Below, in pieces: positions 6,567 through 8,461 of a DNA stretch of 8,461 nt. Both the position numbers and the translations under genes were made by a program. Below the pieces are notes generated by a model. It was not told the origin of the DNA, made no database searches, and saw nothing but the letters and a program-made list of their open reading frames with translations. The stretch's first letter is position 1. Every line of letters begins with the position of its first letter. The stretch comes from an uncultured Bacteroidota bacterium (GTDB taxonomy: Bacteria > Bacteroidota > Bacteroidia > Chitinophagales > Chitinophagaceae): contig CAMLGR010000180.1 of the NCBI GenBank assembly GCA_946479615.1, positions 1 through 8,461 on the forward strand. Direction: 5' to 3'.

Positions 6567-8396
6567 ATGAAATGTAAAATACTGGTATGGCTTGGCCTGG
6601 TCTGTTCGGTAATAAGCAATGCACAAAAAACAAATCACAGTTTCTCTCTTGGTGACAGTAGTTTTTTGCTCGATGGAAAACCTTTCCAGGTGATATCCGG
6701 TGAAATCCATTACCCGCGTGTGCCACGGGAAGCATGGAGACAACGGATGAAAATGGCGAAAGCTATGGGATTAAATACGATCGGCACCTATGTATTCTGG
6801 AACCTGCACGAACCTGCCAAAGGAAAATTTGATTTTTCCGGTAACAATGATATTGCCGCCTTTGTAAAAATTGCACAGGAAGAAGGTCTTTGGGTCATTC
6901 TCCGTCCGAGCCCTTATGTATGTGCCGAATGGGAATTTGGCGGCTATCCTTACTGGTTGCAGAATGAAAAGGGATTGATCGTCAGGAGCCGTGAGAAACA
7001 ATATCTCGAAGAATATCGTGATTATATTATGGCCGTTGGAAAACAACTGGCTTCGCAGCAGATCAATCATGGCGGTAATATATTGATGGTGCAGATAGAA
7101 AATGAATATGGATTTTATGGAAGCGATAAAGAATACCTGGAGATCAATCGCAAAATGTTTATCCAGGCAGGTTTCGATGGATTGTTATACACCTGCGATC
7201 CCGGCGATCATATCGCCAAAGGACATTTGCCGGGAATACTCCCCGCTGTTAATGGCGTGGATAATCCTGAAAAAGTAAAGAAGCTGGTAAGAGATAATCA
7301 TGATGGCAAAGGGCCCTTCTTTATCGCAGAATGGTATCCGGCCTGGTTTGACTGGTGGGGAACCAAACATCATACGGTACCGGCTGAAAAATATACAACC
7401 GCATTGGATCGTGTATTATCATCGGGGATCTCCATCAATATGTATATGTTTCATGGTGGTACTACACGCGGTTTTATGAATGGTGCCAATTATAATGATA
7501 AAGATCCGTACGAGCCACAGATCAGCAGTTACGATTATGATGCACCGCTGGATGAAGCCGGTAATGCAACACCCAAATTCATGCAATTCCGGGAAGTCAT
7601 TCAAAAGAACTTGCCCGCAGGACAGCTGTTACCCGAAGTGCCGGCAGCGAAACCAACGATCGCCATACCTCCTGTGCAACTGACACAGGTGGCCGGTCTT
7701 TTTAATATACTTCCGGCTCCGGGATTCAATGCCACCCCTCTCACGTTCGAAGACCTGAACCAACCTTATGGATATGTATTATACAGGACTACATTGAAAA
7801 ATGCATCTTCCGGTATTTTGAAATTAACGGAGCTTCGTGATTATGCTATTGTATTTATCAATGGTAAAAGAGCCGGTACGATCGACAGGAGAACCTACCA
7901 GGATAGTTTATCCATCGATATTCCCGCAGGGAATACCACACTGGACATACTCGTTGAAAATATGGGCCGGGTTAATTTTGGACCTTACCTGTTAAAAAAT
8001 AAAAAAGGGATTACGCAAAAAGTAACTTTGAATGGAACAGAATTAAAAGGCTGGCGCATGTATTCATTGCCTTTTAACAACACGTCATCTGTTTCGTTCT
8101 CCAATAAAAAAATGACAACCGGATCACCGGTTATCCGCAAAGGAAACTTTGATCTTTCTGTAACAGGCGATACCTATCTCGATATGCGCGACTGGGGTAA
8201 AGGTTGTGTATGGGTAAACGGTCATCACCTGGGCAGGTATTGGGAAATCGGTCCGCAACAAACAGTGTATGTTCCGGTGGAATGGTTAAAAAAAGGAAAG
8301 AATGAAATCGTGGTATTGGAACTATTAAAACCCGGTCAAACCACGATTCAATCCCTTGACAAGCCCATTCTCGATCAACTTAACCAACCTATGTGA
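6567..8396 (+). CDS. GH35 beta-galactosidase
   Basis: From ATG 6567 the protein has 609 residues; an in-frame GTG at 6561 would add two and is less likely. Residues 1-19 are a signal peptide (core ILVWLGLVCSVI, cleavage after SNA), pointing to the periplasm. The GH35 TIM barrel covers about 30-345: SGEIHYPRVP (44-53), GTYVFWNLHEP (73-83), LRPSPYVCAEWEFGG (112-126), QIENEYG (176-182) with acid/base E180, and FIAEWYPAWFDWWG (252-265) with nucleophile E255. The C-terminal half carries beta-sandwich domains, including the GH35 hallmark WGKGCVWVNGHHLGRYW starting at W543 and IGPQQTVYVP after it. The enzyme removes terminal beta-linked galactose with retention. Its length fits the bacterial/animal-type GH35 class. 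It begins 27 nt after GH43 and is probably in the same transcript. In this context it would process side-chain or released galacto-oligosaccharides; linkage preference cannot be read from the sequence. Confidence 0.95.
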   Translation: MKCKILVWLGLVCSVISNAQKTNHSFSLGDSSFLLDGKPFQVISGEIHYPRVPREAWRQRMKMAKAMGLNTIGTYVFWNLHEPAKGKFDFSGNNDIAAFVKIAQEEGLWVILRPSPYVCAEWEFGGYPYWLQNEKGLIVRSREKQYLEEYRDYIMAVGKQLASQQINHGGNILMVQIENEYGFYGSDKEYLEINRKMFIQAGFDGLLYTCDPGDHIAKGHLPGILPAVNGVDNPEKVKKLVRDNHDGKGPFFIAEWYPAWFDWWGTKHHTVPAEKYTTALDRVLSSGISINMYMFHGGTTRGFMNGANYNDKDPYEPQISSYDYDAPLDEAGNATPKFMQFREVIQKNLPAGQLLPEVPAAKPTIAIPPVQLTQVAGLFNILPAPGFNATPLTFEDLNQPYGYVLYRTTLKNASSGILKLTELRDYAIVFINGKRAGTIDRRTYQDSLSIDIPAGNTTLDILVENMGRVNFGPYLLKNKKGITQKVTLNGTELKGWRMYSLPFNNTSSVSFSNKKMTTGSPVIRKGNFDLSVTGDTYLDMRDWGKGCVWVNGHHLGRYWEIGPQQTVYVPVEWLKKGKNEIVVLELLKPGQTTIQSLDKPILDQLNQPM

Positions 8397-8421
8397 AACC
8401 TATGTCCCTATGTGCCTATGT
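8388..8421 (+). repeat. Short CCTATGT repeat cluster spanning the GH35 stop codon
   Basis: CCTATGT occurs four times, starting at 8388, 8399, 8407 and 8415 (spacing 11, 8 and 8 nt), followed by GGTAAAA. The first copy encodes the last residues and part of the stop of GH35; the others are in the 3' untranslated region. The last 65 nt of the window (8397-8461) hold no gene or convincing terminator. The function of the repeat is unknown. Confidence 0.6.
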
Positions 8422-8461
8422 GGTAAAACTTACGCCATCCTGATAGTGTACTGTAACAGAC

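Overview
The window carries part of a polysaccharide utilization locus (PUL) from a Bacteroidota member. All recognisable genes lie on the + strand. The order is: the C-terminal third of a SusC-type TonB-dependent transporter (cut by the left edge), a SusD-type lipoprotein, an intrinsic terminator, then GH16, a BNR/beta-propeller lipoprotein, GH43 and GH35. The SusC/SusD pair, A-rich translation starts without strong Shine-Dalgarno sequences, and moderate GC content fit the Chitinophagia/Sphingobacteriia side of the phylum (Chitinophagaceae-like). The genus cannot be fixed from this sequence.

Layout. 1-1092 is the SusC C-terminus and 1112-2731 is SusD, 19 nt apart. 2732-2909 is a 178-nt gap with a strong hairpin/T-tract terminator at 2775-2811. 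2910-6539 is a tight block of GH16, BNR lipoprotein and GH43; the first two overlap by 1 nt (TAATG) and the next gap is 7 nt. GH35 follows after 27 nt at 6567-8396. The last 65 nt hold no gene, only a short CCTATGT repeat that begins inside the GH35 stop region. No regulator, sulfatase, mobile element, RNA gene or CRISPR array is visible.

How the genes may work together (inference). The GH43 has the active-site signature of the exo-beta-1,3-galactanase clade: no usual Asp base, a GGQ motif, and two conserved Glu. GH16_3-like enzymes and GH35 beta-galactosidases also act on beta-linked galactans. The propeller lipoprotein resembles the PL24/PL25/PL42/GH145 group, which acts at rhamnose/glucuronic-acid linkages. 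Together these point to type II arabinogalactan (arabinogalactan-protein glycan): the propeller enzyme would remove rhamnose-glucuronate caps, GH16 would cut the beta-1,3-galactan backbone, GH43 would trim it from the end, GH35 would release galactose, and SusC/SusD would import oligosaccharides. Ulvan or another rhamnose/uronate-containing glycan remains an alternative.

The most notable items are the propeller protein with a lyase-like His/His/Tyr/Arg pattern, the GH16 with an N-terminal sialidase-associated-like domain, and the terminator separating the transport genes from the enzymes.
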